A DNA stretch of 44,848 bases from an uncultured Bacteroidia bacterium. GTDB lineage: Bacteria > Bacteroidota > Bacteroidia > Bacteroidales > F082. Location of the stretch: assembly GCA_902783365.1 (NCBI GenBank), contig CACZQL010000035.1:1-44848 (forward strand), written 5' to 3'. The notes beneath the pieces are model-generated. The model did no database searches. It had not been told where the DNA came from and worked only from the letters and a program-made list of their open reading frames with translations. Numbering within the stretch: position 1 is the stretch's first letter; each line of letters starts with the position of its first letter. The position numbers and the translations under genes were made by a program. Below, piece by piece: positions 8,241 to 17,813 of this stretch.

Positions 8241-11200
8241 TTATTCTATGATTATTTTTTGGGTCTTTGTTTCGTGGTCGTTGATGAGTCTCAGCACATA
8301 CACGCCCGTGGGGAAGGTGAGTGCTGAAAGGTGAGAGGTGAAAGGTGTGATGGTCTGGGTGTGCAGCACGTGCCCCAGCAGGTCCATCACCTGGAGCGTT
8401 CCCCTGTCGGTGAAAACGAGTTGTCCGTCGCTGACAAAAGCGAAGCTTTCGTCATTGGCAATCTTGGCACTGGCACTGAACACCAGCTTGAAACGCGAGG
8501 TGTAGTCGGTAGTGCTGGCCTCGAAGCTGTAGCTCGGGTTGGCGAGCAAATCGGTTTCGACGCCAGTGAGGTGGTCGATGAGGTGCAGATAGTTCATCTC
8601 CACGTCTTCGGGATGAAAGTTGAGGGTGTAACGACCGTCTTTATGGGCTCTGAAGCTTACGGGCATCTCGCCGAAGCCCTTGCCTTGGGCGATGGCGTAT
8701 TCCTCATGGTCTTTGACGAGATAAAGGTCAGCGTCGCTAGTCCCGAAGTAGAGCTTGCCAAGCTGGCTGCCCTCGTTGAAGCTGATGATGGCTTGGTCGA
8801 GGGATGCCTCGGAAGCCTCGCCCCGGGTCGTTGCTTCGCGAGTCAGAGCAATGCGCAGATGGCCGTTGGAGGTCCTTCCTGTGGCCGTGTATTTCTCGAA
8901 AGTGACCGACTGGTTCTCACCCGTGGCTTGCACCACGATGCCTTCGCAGGGAGCGACGGTGATCGCGTTGCCACTGCTGGCGTCCACGGGCTCAATGCCG
9001 TTTCGGTCTTCATTAATCTTGTAAAAGTTGGTTCCGTTGACCATAGCGGTGAAAGGGAAAGGGTTACCGATGAGGTTCCATCCTTCTCCGGTACTGCTTT
9101 TGGTAATGTCCACGGTGACTCCTACCGGGTTGTTTTGGCTGTCAACAAGATAAGGTTGCACGATGCCGGCAAAGCTGAGGGTGGTCTCTTCGCTGTTGGC
9201 GTAGAGGTAGCCCTGCTTGTGGCTGATGCCGAAAGGTGTTTTCTTATAGTTTTTCCAATAGGTGTCGCTTTCGTTGAGGTAGAACAAGTCGTAACCGCTG
9301 TCGGTATGGAGGTTGGTCGTCACACTGTTGGTGATGGGGGAGGCAATGAAATACCAGCCATCGGTGGGCTCTTCGTCGTCCCCTACCACAATGGTGTAGG
9401 CTTGGATGTGCTTCTTCACCGTGGCTTGCACGCCGGTGCTGGTGGTGACGAGTTCCGCGCCATCCTCGACGACGAGGTTGGTGGCGTCGGGGCTGCTGAG
9501 CGTCGCGGTGACGGTAAGTGAACCGCCCTCGGCGACGGTCATTCGGTCGTTCACACCAAGTTCCAGCGACGCGATGGAGGCCGTCCCTAACGTGAGACCC
9601 GCCAGGTTGGAGGCGCCGGACTCCACGTTTCCATGACTTGTTTTTAAGGTGTAACGGTGGGCCATGTTGTCGGCAGCGTCTTCCACGGTGTAACTTGTAC
9701 CATTAAGCGGTACATCTTGGTTTACCTTGATGGTGCCGTCATAGAGGTTGTAGGTATAGGTGTCGTCGGTGAGGTGGGTGCATATATACCAGTTGATGGC
9801 GTAATCGTCAGGCGGGAGTTGGTAGCATTTTACGTGCGGAGGAATACTGAGGTCTGATCCCCGGTCTGCGCCATAGTATTGACAGCCGTTTCCTTCTGAT
9901 ACGTCCTGACAGGGAATTCTATAGATGGTGCCAGTGGCGTCGTAGATAAAGACCCAGAGATCCTGACTGCTGTCGATGACCACGGGGTCATCCAGTTTTG
10001 CTTGGATCCATCCAATGCCGGTGGCGTTGACGGATTGCTCCGCTTTCAGGTCGGCGGGTATGTAGGTCTCGGTGTCATCCTCTTGTTCCACGGTGGTTCC
10101 TTGGTAAACCAGCACCTTGAATTGGCTGGGCACAAAGGTGTAAAAAGAGACTTGGTAGATGGCTTTGCCTTGGTGTTCCACCAGGTCCTGGGCGGGGTAT
10201 CGACTGCCCCAATACATGCACAGGCCGGTTTCAGGCCAATAGAGGTTATTATCTTCTTCGGGGCGGACTTCATCCACGTAAGCGATGGTGCCGCATTGGG
10301 TTTGGGGATACCACCAGGGGGTCGTCCATGTCAAGGTGGGGGTGTTCGAAGCATTTTCCATCCTCAGATCGTCCACGGGAGTGATATGGGAAGTCACGGT
10401 GACGGTGACGCAGTTCGAGGCCAGTGAGAGCATGCCGTCGGTATCCTGGCTACGTATATAATAGGTGTTGTCGCCCAAGACGGCTTCGTCATCAACAAAA
10501 GTGGTGGTTTCCGTTGTCCCGATGAGGGTGTTGTTTCGGTAGATGTGATAGAGGACAGCGCCATTGCCGGCGTTCCAGGAGAGGCTGACGTGGTGGCCGT
10601 CTTGAAGGCTGCCGGTCAGCTGACTGGGGGCTTGCGCTTCGCTTGTGATGGGCTTGATGTTGCATACGGCGATTTGGTTTCTGGAATAGGTGTGTCCGTT
10701 CACTGTGTAATAGCCGTTGCTGTCCGGACCCCATCCCCAGTTGAAGTGCAGCATGTCCTCCTCGTCATAGCCGTCACACACGAAAGCGTGTCCAGCTTTA
10801 GGATTGTTTGTTTTAGCGCCTCCATAAAGCAGTGGCAAACCCAAGTCCAGGCTCTCTTTCACCTTGCTGATCCATGCCGCATCGTCTTCGAAATTGTTTT
10901 TTTCGAGGTAGGTGCTGGTGTAATTGAAGAAGGTTGACAAGGCGATGCTGGCGCGACGGATGTTGGATCCGCTCTCGCCGTTGACGTGGTATTTCATCTC
11001 AGTAGCCACACCGCAATGGCGCATCAGTGTAGCCACGGCGGTGGCTTGGGCCTCGGTGTAGTTGCCTGAATAAGAGGGAAGCATCTGCTGCCAGTCGTAG
11101 GTCATGGTTCCGAAGTCCGCGGAATGGGTCACCGAGTTATAGGTGTAGGAATGTGACTCGATGCCGGTTTGAGGGTACTCCCAATACTTCATGACTTGGG

Positions 11201-11732
11201 CCATGGCGGTCGCCACGCATCCCGTAAGGGTGTTGGCGGGGCAAAGGTTGTTGAAAGGGGCGTCTTGAGCCCATTCGGTGGTCAACAATGGGGCCACTGC
11301 TTGGGAAGGGCCGTCTTTGGTGGGAGAGATCCTTCCGGTGAGCAAACGTTCCCATTCCTCTTGGATTTCCTGGGAAGCCTTTTCGTGGTTTTTCGCGACT
11401 TCGGTGATGCGTTCTTCGTAGCCTTGCAGCCATTCATAAAGATTTTCCGGCATCTTCACGGTGTTGAAAGGGTTTTCCGTGGAGTAGGCCAGGATGGGTT
11501 GCATGCCATCGTCACCGGCCACGATGACGAAACATCGGTCGTTCCCAAACACGTGGAGATGTTGGAAGTGTTGCTGGTCGGCATAGTCGATGCGTCGCAG
11601 GGAGGTTTTTTCGTCTGTTTTGGACTTTATGAAGTTCTCGGCAGCTTTTTGGGCGGTTCCTGGCAAGATATGTGCCGCGAAAAGCGGCACACTGATCAAT
11701 GCCAGAAAGAGAATGAGCGTTGTTCTTTTCAT
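8241..11732 (-). CDS. Secreted C10 family cysteine protease with T9SS sorting domain
   Basis: A 1163-residue surface or secreted protease of the streptopain family (peptidase C10). In order: signal peptide (1-20), inhibitory propeptide (about 22-130, with FVIVAGDD and PILAYSTENPF), catalytic domain (about 145-365) with nucleophile Cys172 in TGCVATAMAQ, His315 in GHAFVCDGYD and the HFNWGWG block. Fibronectin-III-like and beta-sandwich modules follow, then a C-terminal T9SS sorting domain ending VYVLRLIND...TQKIIIE. It probably degrades host or dietary protein. It is a clear paralogue of the gene at 11758. A 35-nt heptamer array (8314-8348) lies inside the coding sequence and encodes TPFTSHLSALTF within the sorting domain. 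Confidence 0.9.
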   Translation of the reverse strand: MKRTTLILFLALISVPLFAAHILPGTAQKAAENFIKSKTDEKTSLRRIDYADQQHFQHLHVFGNDRCFVIVAGDDGMQPILAYSTENPFNTVKMPENLYEWLQGYEERITEVAKNHEKASQEIQEEWERLLTGRISPTKDGPSQAVAPLLTTEWAQDAPFNNLCPANTLTGCVATAMAQVMKYWEYPQTGIESHSYTYNSVTHSADFGTMTYDWQQMLPSYSGNYTEAQATAVATLMRHCGVATEMKYHVNGESGSNIRRASIALSTFFNYTSTYLEKNNFEDDAAWISKVKESLDLGLPLLYGGAKTNNPKAGHAFVCDGYDEEDMLHFNWGWGPDSNGYYTVNGHTYSRNQIAVCNIKPITSEAQAPSQLTGSLQDGHHVSLSWNAGNGAVLYHIYRNNTLIGTTETTTFVDDEAVLGDNTYYIRSQDTDGMLSLASNCVTVTVTSHITPVDDLRMENASNTPTLTWTTPWWYPQTQCGTIAYVDEVRPEEDNNLYWPETGLCMYWGSRYPAQDLVEHQGKAIYQVSFYTFVPSQFKVLVYQGTTVEQEDDTETYIPADLKAEQSVNATGIGWIQAKLDDPVVIDSSQDLWVFIYDATGTIYRIPCQDVSEGNGCQYYGADRGSDLSIPPHVKCYQLPPDDYAINWYICTHLTDDTYTYNLYDGTIKVNQDVPLNGTSYTVEDAADNMAHRYTLKTSHGNVESGASNLAGLTLGTASIASLELGVNDRMTVAEGGSLTVTATLSSPDATNLVVEDGAELVTTSTGVQATVKKHIQAYTIVVGDDEEPTDGWYFIASPITNSVTTNLHTDSGYDLFYLNESDTYWKNYKKTPFGISHKQGYLYANSEETTLSFAGIVQPYLVDSQNNPVGVTVDITKSSTGEGWNLIGNPFPFTAMVNGTNFYKINEDRNGIEPVDASSGNAITVAPCEGIVVQATGENQSVTFEKYTATGRTSNGHLRIALTREATTRGEASEASLDQAIISFNEGSQLGKLYFGTSDADLYLVKDHEEYAIAQGKGFGEMPVSFRAHKDGRYTLNFHPEDVEMNYLHLIDHLTGVETDLLANPSYSFEASTTDYTSRFKLVFSASAKIANDESFAFVSDGQLVFTDRGTLQVMDLLGHVLHTQTITPFTSHLSALTFPTGVYVLRLINDHETKTQKIIIE
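8314..8348. repeat. Heptamer array inside a C10 protease gene
   Basis: Five 7-nt units (AAGGTGA, GTGCTGA, AAGGTGA, GAGGTGA, AAGGTGT) on the plus strand, antisense to the protease. They are translated as part of TPFTSHLSALTF between two conserved beta strands of the T9SS sorting domain, a place where such domains tolerate loops. Confidence 0.82.
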
Positions 11733-11757
11733 TCAGATAAAATCTTTCTTGGATAGA

Positions 11758-14700
11758 CTATTTGACGATGATTTTTTGCGTTTTAATCTCTTGGTTGATG
11801 GTGATTTGAACCATATACACACCAGGTGCCAGATGTTCGGTGGCGCTGAGGGCACGGCCCGTCAGGTCGAACACCTCCATGGTCTGATAGTCTCCGATGA
11901 CGTGGATCTTCCCGTCAGCGTAATAGGCAAACTGCTCGCTGTCGTTGTCGGGCAAGGTGCTATCATTGCTGAATCTGAGGAGGAAACGGGAGGCGTAGTC
12001 GTCGGATTTGGCGTTGAAGGTGTAGCTCGGGTTGGAGAGCAGGTCCACATCGGCGCCGGTGAGATGGTCGATGAGGTGGAGGTAGGTGAGCGGTGAGAGG
12101 TTAGAGGTGAGCGGTGAGGAGATGGTGATGGTGTAGGTGCCGTTATGCTCGGTTTTGAAGCAGACGGGCATTTCGCCAGCGTTGTTTTCGGTAAAGGCGA
12201 CGGCGTAGTTGGTGCCGTTTTTCGGGAGATACACCTTGGTGTGATCGGGGTTGAGCAGCATCTTGCGGAGGCCAGTGCCTTCGCCAAAGCGGATACGGGC
12301 CATGTCGAGGTTGCTGCCATCGGCGTGGTTAAGTCGGATGTCAAGGGATTTTCCGTCTTGTCTGCTTGGCTCGTTGGAAAACACTACTTGGTCACTCGGT
12401 CCTTTGGCGATGACAAACAAACCTTGCATCGGGGCGATGACAGCACTTTCGGCAGTCATGATCTCGCTACCTTCGGCGGTCTCGCTGATCACGTAGAAGT
12501 CGGTTTTGTCGATGTAGGCATTGCAGGTGAAGGGGTTGCCGACGAGGTTGAAGCCGGTGAAGGGCTGGCCTTCATGGTATTCCAAATCCATGGAGATGTC
12601 TGCGTTGGTGGGATGGATTTCTCCTGCGAAGCTGAGCGTCTTGTCCTCACTGTTGGCATAGAGATAACCGATGCCATTGACAAGATCGGTGAAATTGTTG
12701 TCGGTTTGTTTGTAGTTGATCCACTCCTTGACTTGGTTTTGGTCGAAGTAGTATAAGTCGTAATTGTCCTCGGTCATGCCCGCAATATCGGCGATGGTCA
12801 GGTCGTCCATGACGGGGATGGCGAGGAGGGTGTAGTCGTTTTTGCCGTTGCCACCTCCATAACCCGTGATGGCCTTTTCCACTGTGGCTTGTACGTCTTC
12901 ACTGGCGGTGACGAGCTGGGCACCGTTTTCAAGCACCAAGCTTTCGGCGTTGCTGCTGCTAAGGGTGTCGGTGACGGTGAGGAAACTGCCCTCGGTGATG
13001 GTCATCTTGTCGTTCTCGGCGAGTTCCAGGTTCACCAAACTGGCGGTTCCCAAGGTGAGTCCGACCATGTTGGAGTTGGAGGTCTCTCCGTCGTTGAAGA
13101 TGGTTCTCAACGTGTATTGGTGGACGATATTGTTGCCGACATTGGACAGGGTGTGGCTCGTTCCGGAAAGGTTGGAGGCCACAAGGGTGTTGTTGTCATA
13201 CAGATTATATTGGAAGGAGTCGTCGGTGATGTAGGTGCGAATGAGCATGGTCCCACCTTCAACACTTCCAACCCAATTTGTTGGGCCGTTGGATTCTTGG
13301 GCGGAAAAATAGGCGCCATCAGCGTTTGTGGTAGTTTCGATGCCCATGGGGTGTTGTTTTCCCTCGGGGTCGTAGATGAAGACCCATAAATCTTTGTTGT
13401 TGTTGATATGGATGAACTCTTCCGCATTAAGCTCAATGTCGCACCAACCTGTTGTGGAGGCCGTGACGGATTTTGTACCGAGCAATGTCTGGGGCTTTGC
13501 GCTGCCCGAATTTGCGGAATAGATATAAGCGGCAAAGCTTCCAGTGACGGCAGCGTAGAAGGATACTTTATACAACACCTTGTTGGCGCTCAGCATGGAG
13601 ACAGGGTAACGGTGCCCGTAATAACCTCTTGCATCGGTAACACCGAACATGCTGCCCATGTTTCCATTTCCATACGTCAGTATCTCATCACCGGTTTGCG
13701 GGGCACTCCATTCGGGCTCTGCCCAGGTGAGGGCGATGTTGCTACCGTTCAGGGTAGCCGTCAAATCGGTGGGAACTGGTTCGATGGTCACAGTAACAGT
13801 GTTTGAGGGAAGTGACTGGGAACCGTTGGCGTCCTTACTTTTCACGTAATAATTATAAGTGCCGTAATTGATGTTGTCGGTGTAGGTGGTGTTGGTAACG
13901 TTGCCGATGACCACGTCGTTCCGGTAAACGTTGTAATTGGAGGCTCCCTCACCAGCGGTCCAGTTGAGTGTCACACTGAATCCCTCGCGGGTGTAGGTCA
14001 GGTTGGAAGGCTCGCCTGCGTCGCATTGCACCGGCTGGATGCCGAAGATGGCAGCCTGGTCATTGGTGAAGTTGTAGCTGCTTCCTCCTGAACCGCCACT
14101 GCCGGGGACCAGACTTGTCAACGCATAGAAGCCATCATTCCTTCCGCTCCAACCCCAGTTGAAATAAAAACGGTTGTTGTTGTCATAGCCACAGCAAACA
14201 AAAGAGTGCCCTCCAGTGCCGCGACCGCTATATTGCAATGGGCGTCGTGCATCAAGCTCTGCTTTCAACATGCTGACCCATGTGCTTTGGTAACTAGATC
14301 TCTCTTTGTAAGTACATGGCTGGTAGTTGAAATAGGTTTGCAGGGCGTTGACAACGTAGGCCGTAACAGCGCCGCTTCCTCCGTTGGCGGCGAGGTCATA
14401 ATCCATGTCAACGGAAACGCCACAATGGTACATTAGCTTGGCAATCTCAGAGTTGGCTCGGTCAAGAGGCATATTGGCCCAATCGTAGGTGCTGGCGCCG
14501 TAGTTGACTGACTGCACGCCGTATTCGGGATGGGTTTCGGGGGTATAGGAATGTGAGCCTACTCCATGGTTGGGATACTCCCAGTATTTCATGATCTGTG
14601 CCATGGCGGTGGCCACGCAGCCGGTTACGGTTCGCTCATGGGCGGAATTGTCGTAAGGGCAGAGGTCGTTGTAAACGGGGTCTTGGTCCCAGGTGGTTTG

Positions 14701-15138
14701 CAGCAGGTTGTTCACGACGGCAGTCGCCAATCCGGCCTTGCTGTTGCCCTCCACCAAGTCTTTCCACAGCTGAGCGGTCTCTGGGGTGGCGCGCTCTTGG
14801 CTCTCAATGGCATACTGGATTTCGTCGTTATAACCTTGCAGCCATCCTCTCACGTTGGTGGGCATGTCTTCGGCCACAAATTTTCCTGTCAGCGAATACC
14901 CCAAGATGGGCTGCACCCGGTCGTCCGCGGCCATCACCACAAAACCTTGCTCGGCATTAAATACATACAGGTGCTGGAAACCGGCCTCCTTGCTGAGGTC
15001 GGTCAACTGGGCGGCTTTCGCGCCGTTGTTGTTCAAAAAGGTCGCCGCCGCTTTCTTGGCCGTTTCGGGTGCTACGCGCTCAGCCATCAAGGGTATGGCG
15101 GCGAATAGTAAAACAATGATAAAATAAAGCTTCTTCAT
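11758..15138 (-). CDS. Secreted C10 family cysteine protease, paralogue, with T9SS sorting domain
   Basis: A 1126-residue paralogue of the downstream protease. Signal peptide (1-19), C10 propeptide (about 20-140), and catalytic domain with nucleophile Cys174 in TGCVATAMAQ, His311 in GGHSFVCCGYD and FNWGWSG. Then a Fn3 module (about 383-460), a jelly-roll-like adhesin module, a second Fn3-like segment and a T9SS sorting domain ending PGVYMVQITIN...TQKIIVK. Both proteases share the block GLTLGTAS...LEL...ND+MT, so this is a tandem duplication that has since diverged. A 35-nt heptamer array (12083-12117) encodes part of SSPLTSNLSPLTYLHLIDHL. It starts 38 bp after the OPT transporter stop, which suggests proteolysis coupled to peptide uptake. 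Confidence 0.9.
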   Translation of the reverse strand: MKKLYFIIVLLFAAIPLMAERVAPETAKKAAATFLNNNGAKAAQLTDLSKEAGFQHLYVFNAEQGFVVMAADDRVQPILGYSLTGKFVAEDMPTNVRGWLQGYNDEIQYAIESQERATPETAQLWKDLVEGNSKAGLATAVVNNLLQTTWDQDPVYNDLCPYDNSAHERTVTGCVATAMAQIMKYWEYPNHGVGSHSYTPETHPEYGVQSVNYGASTYDWANMPLDRANSEIAKLMYHCGVSVDMDYDLAANGGSGAVTAYVVNALQTYFNYQPCTYKERSSYQSTWVSMLKAELDARRPLQYSGRGTGGHSFVCCGYDNNNRFYFNWGWSGRNDGFYALTSLVPGSGGSGGSSYNFTNDQAAIFGIQPVQCDAGEPSNLTYTREGFSVTLNWTAGEGASNYNVYRNDVVIGNVTNTTYTDNINYGTYNYYVKSKDANGSQSLPSNTVTVTIEPVPTDLTATLNGSNIALTWAEPEWSAPQTGDEILTYGNGNMGSMFGVTDARGYYGHRYPVSMLSANKVLYKVSFYAAVTGSFAAYIYSANSGSAKPQTLLGTKSVTASTTGWCDIELNAEEFIHINNNKDLWVFIYDPEGKQHPMGIETTTNADGAYFSAQESNGPTNWVGSVEGGTMLIRTYITDDSFQYNLYDNNTLVASNLSGTSHTLSNVGNNIVHQYTLRTIFNDGETSNSNMVGLTLGTASLVNLELAENDKMTITEGSFLTVTDTLSSSNAESLVLENGAQLVTASEDVQATVEKAITGYGGGNGKNDYTLLAIPVMDDLTIADIAGMTEDNYDLYYFDQNQVKEWINYKQTDNNFTDLVNGIGYLYANSEDKTLSFAGEIHPTNADISMDLEYHEGQPFTGFNLVGNPFTCNAYIDKTDFYVISETAEGSEIMTAESAVIAPMQGLFVIAKGPSDQVVFSNEPSRQDGKSLDIRLNHADGSNLDMARIRFGEGTGLRKMLLNPDHTKVYLPKNGTNYAVAFTENNAGEMPVCFKTEHNGTYTITISSPLTSNLSPLTYLHLIDHLTGADVDLLSNPSYTFNAKSDDYASRFLLRFSNDSTLPDNDSEQFAYYADGKIHVIGDYQTMEVFDLTGRALSATEHLAPGVYMVQITINQEIKTQKIIVK
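12083..12117. repeat. Heptamer array inside the second C10 protease gene
   Basis: Five 7-nt units (TAGGTGA, GCGGTGA, GAGGTTA, GAGGTGA, GCGGTGA) antisense to the gene, translated in the segment SPLTSNLSPLTYLHL. It is at a different position from the array in the paralogous protease, so the two insertions look independent. Confidence 0.8.
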
Positions 15139-15176
15139 GGGAACTATGTTTTTAGTATTCTTTGTTCAGGATTTGT

Positions 15177-17180
15177 TTATTCTTCCACTTGGGCACGTTT
15201 CGAATCCCAAATCATATAGATGATGATGGCGATATACATCACCAAAGCGATGAGGCCAGCCAACGGAATCTCGTTGAAGAAGCCGCCCTCGGCAGTGCGG
15301 GCCATCAAATCGACATTGGCGAAACGCATGATGGCGCTGATCACACCCATGAGGGCACCGCCGGCGATGAATCCGGAGGCGATCAACGTGCCGCGGTTGT
15401 AACGGGCATCGTTCAACTTCTTGTCGGTGCTGCGGGTGCTCACATACCACGACACTGCGCCGCCAATCAACAGCGGCAGGTTCAGGTCAATCGGGATGAA
15501 CATACCTAAGGCGAAAGGCAGGGCCGGCACCTTGCAGAAATTCAGAATCAAGGCGATGGCCGCTCCGATGCCGTACAACAGCCAGGGGGCGTTGCCTCCC
15601 GACATCATCGGCTCGATGACCGCCGACATGGCATTGGCCTGGGGGGCCACCAAAGCGCCCTCGCCCACAAAGCCGTAGGCCTTGTTCAACACCATGATCA
15701 CACCGGCCACGGTAGCGGCTGCCACAGCCACTCCGACGAACTTCCAAATCTCTTGCTTCTTGGGGGTCGTGCCAATCCAATAACCCACTTTTAAGTCGGT
15801 GATGAACGCTCCGGCCACGGCCAACGCGGTGCAGACCACGCCACCGATGATCAAGGTGGCAGTCATGCCTTGCGGACCGCTCAAACCGGCGGCCACCATC
15901 ACCAACGAGGCCAGAATCAATGTCATCAACGTCATGCCACTCACAGGGTTGCTGCCCACAATGGCGATGGCGTTGGCGGCCACCGTGGTGAACAAGAAAG
16001 CGATGACGGCCACCACCAGGATGCCGATCAAGGCATGGCCGAAGTTGTGTACCACGCCAAACCAGAAGAACAGGAACGTCACAATCAACACGGCCACGAT
16101 GCCGATGACGATGGTCTTCATGGGGATGTCCTGCTGGGTGCGGTCCACCGCCTCAGCGCTGGCTTTCTTGCCCTTGAACTCGTTGGCGGCCAAACCTACC
16201 GACGACTTGATGACGCCCCACGACTTGATGATGCTGATGATGCCGGCCATGGCGATGCCGCCGATGCCGATATGGCGCGCGTAGTCCTTGAAGATTTGCT
16301 CAGGGGCCATCTCACCGATGGTGAGGGTCACCCCCGTTTTCATCAGGTCGATGACTTGGTCACCCCAGATGAGGTTCATGCCAGGGATGATGATGAACCA
16401 TACCAACAGGGAGCCGCAGCAAATGATGAAAGCGTATTTCAGTCCGATGATGTATCCCAAGCCCAACACGGCGGCGCCGGTGTTCACCTTGAGCATCACC
16501 TTGGCCTTGTCGGCCACAGCGTTGCCCCAGTCCATCATGCGCGTGGTGATGGTCTCCGACCACCATCCGAAGGTGGAGACGATGAAATCGTATAAACCGC
16601 CAATCAAACCGCTGATGACCAGCAACAAAGAGTCCTTGCCCTTCTTCTGTCCGCTCACCAACACCTGCGTGGTGGCCGTGGCTTCCGGGAAGGGGAACTT
16701 GCCATGCTGCTCCTTCACAAAATACTTGCGGAAAGGAATCAGAAACAGAATGCCCAGGATGCCGCCCAACAGCGAGGCGATGAACACCTGCCAGAAGTTG
16801 ATCTCGATTTGGTAGCCCTTGCCTTGCAAGATGTACAAGGCGGGCAGGGTGAAGATGGCACCCGCCACCACGCCGCCGGAGCAGCCTCCGATGGACTGGA
16901 TGATGACGTTCTGCGAAAGGGCGTCACTCTTGCGGGTCAACCCCGTGAGACCAATGGCGATGATGGCAATCGGGATGGCGGCCTCGAACACCTGACCCAC
17001 CTTCAAACCAAGGTAGGCGGCTGCCGCCGAAAACAGAATCGTCATCACCAAGCCGACGCATACCGACCACGCCGTGACTTCTTGGTACCTTTTGTTCCTT
17101 GAGAGTATCGGTTCGTACTCCTCGCCCGGCTTCAGCTCACGCTGCGCGTTCTCGGGCAGTTTGAATTGGTCGTTCTCCAT
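15177..17180 (-). CDS. OPT family oligopeptide transporter
   Basis: A 667-residue inner-membrane transporter. It has a hydrophilic N-terminus of about 35 residues, then some 14-16 hydrophobic segments, with family-like blocks such as AAAAYLGLKVGQVFEAAIP, QSIGGCSGGVVAGAIFTLPAL, PFPEATATTQVLVSG and GIGGIAMAGIISIIKSWG. The OPT family imports small peptides, or metal chelates in some plant members, using the ion gradient. It is the first gene of a run that continues with two secreted proteases, so import of their peptide products is the natural reading. A minus-strand TATATTTG element (17222-17229) lies about 40 bp upstream. Confidence 0.9.
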   Translation of the reverse strand: MENDQFKLPENAQRELKPGEEYEPILSRNKRYQEVTAWSVCVGLVMTILFSAAAAYLGLKVGQVFEAAIPIAIIAIGLTGLTRKSDALSQNVIIQSIGGCSGGVVAGAIFTLPALYILQGKGYQIEINFWQVFIASLLGGILGILFLIPFRKYFVKEQHGKFPFPEATATTQVLVSGQKKGKDSLLLVISGLIGGLYDFIVSTFGWWSETITTRMMDWGNAVADKAKVMLKVNTGAAVLGLGYIIGLKYAFIICCGSLLVWFIIIPGMNLIWGDQVIDLMKTGVTLTIGEMAPEQIFKDYARHIGIGGIAMAGIISIIKSWGVIKSSVGLAANEFKGKKASAEAVDRTQQDIPMKTIVIGIVAVLIVTFLFFWFGVVHNFGHALIGILVVAVIAFLFTTVAANAIAIVGSNPVSGMTLMTLILASLVMVAAGLSGPQGMTATLIIGGVVCTALAVAGAFITDLKVGYWIGTTPKKQEIWKFVGVAVAAATVAGVIMVLNKAYGFVGEGALVAPQANAMSAVIEPMMSGGNAPWLLYGIGAAIALILNFCKVPALPFALGMFIPIDLNLPLLIGGAVSWYVSTRSTDKKLNDARYNRGTLIASGFIAGGALMGVISAIMRFANVDLMARTAEGGFFNEIPLAGLIALVMYIAIIIYMIWDSKRAQVEE

Positions 17181-17221
17181 AGTATCTTATTTTATTATTA
17201 TTTTCTTTTTGGTAGAATCCG

Positions 17222-17229
17222 CAAATATA
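17222..17229 (-). promoter_or_regulatory. -7 promoter element for the OPT/protease/pyrH/frr run
   Basis: Reads TATATTTG on the minus strand (TAnnTTTG consensus), with an AT-rich leader of about 40 nt before the OPT start. It is the only clear promoter element seen upstream of this six-gene run. Confidence 0.55.
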
Positions 17230-17311
17230 TGAAATTAGTCGTTTATTTTTCCGTCCTACAAAAAAAATCAAAAAAATGACAAAAAAGCTTGTCTAAATGG
17301 AAAGTTTACTT

Positions 17312-17319
17312 TACTTTTG
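17312..17319 (+). promoter_or_regulatory. -7 promoter element for the membrane protein/XRE pair
   Basis: TACTTTTG with a TTG at 17289-17291, 20 bp upstream, giving a fair Bacteroidota -33/-7 pair. Predicted leader of about 25 nt. Confidence 0.6.
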
Positions 17320-17348
17320 CAGCGTCAAACCATTCTAAAAACATTACT

Positions 17349-17813
17349 ATGAAAAAAAATTATTTGTTCCCGCACTACTTCCAATGGATTGGATTGGCGA
17401 TTGCCGTCGCATCCATTGCCGCGATGATTCTTTGGCCGGAAGACCACAACTCCCTCAGGATGCCTGCGCTGTATGAGGGTTATTTCTTCGATGACGAGGG
17501 GCGTGGCGGTGCTTTCTTCACCATGGCCGACACAGGGGTGTTCACCCTCGCCATGCCGTTGCTCACCATAGGCTTGATTCTCCTCGGCTTCTCCAAGGAG
17601 AGGGTCGAGGACGAGTATGTGCATTATCTCAGGGCGCAGAGCCTTGTGTGGTCCACTTACGTTACGGCGGGGCTGTTCATTCTGGCTACGCTGCTGATCT
17701 ATGGCATCACGTATCTTTTTGTGCCATATCTGGTGTTCTATGTGTTCCTCCTGTTGTTCATCGTGAAGTTCAAACTTGCCTTGTACAGGGTCAACAAAGG
17801 AGGTGAGCGATGA
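17349..17813 (+). CDS. Small integral membrane protein, partner of an XRE regulator
   Basis: 154 residues with four hydrophobic segments: about 11-30 (FQWIGLAIAVASIAAMIL), 61-80 (TLAMPLLTIGLILLGF), 101-120 and 124-145. No enzymatic motif is seen. Small multi-pass membrane proteins directly followed by a single-domain HTH gene are a recurring pair in Bacteroidota and Firmicutes, where function is mostly unknown. The ATG at 17349 is chosen over an in-frame TTG at 17289 that lies upstream of the -7 element. Its TGA overlaps the ATG of the regulator gene by 4 nt (ATGA), so translation is coupled. Though it ends GGER, that end comes from a Shine-Dalgarno sequence, not the heptamer repeat. Confidence 0.8.
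   Translation: MKKNYLFPHYFQWIGLAIAVASIAAMILWPEDHNSLRMPALYEGYFFDDEGRGGAFFTMADTGVFTLAMPLLTIGLILLGFSKERVEDEYVHYLRAQSLVWSTYVTAGLFILATLLIYGITYLFVPYLVFYVFLLLFIVKFKLALYRVNKGGER
17796..17806 (+). promoter_or_regulatory. Unusually strong Shine-Dalgarno for the XRE regulator
   Basis: AAAGGAGGTGA lies 3 nt before the ATG at 17810 and matches the full anti-Shine-Dalgarno tail of 16S rRNA. Such sites are rare in Bacteroidota. It is inside the end of the upstream coding sequence. Confidence 0.7.

Noticed and set aside
17811..17813. The GGER end of the small membrane protein as another repeat-made tail
   Set aside because: Here GGAGGTGAGCGATGA is a Shine-Dalgarno plus overlapping start of the next gene; there is no 7-nt tandem register.
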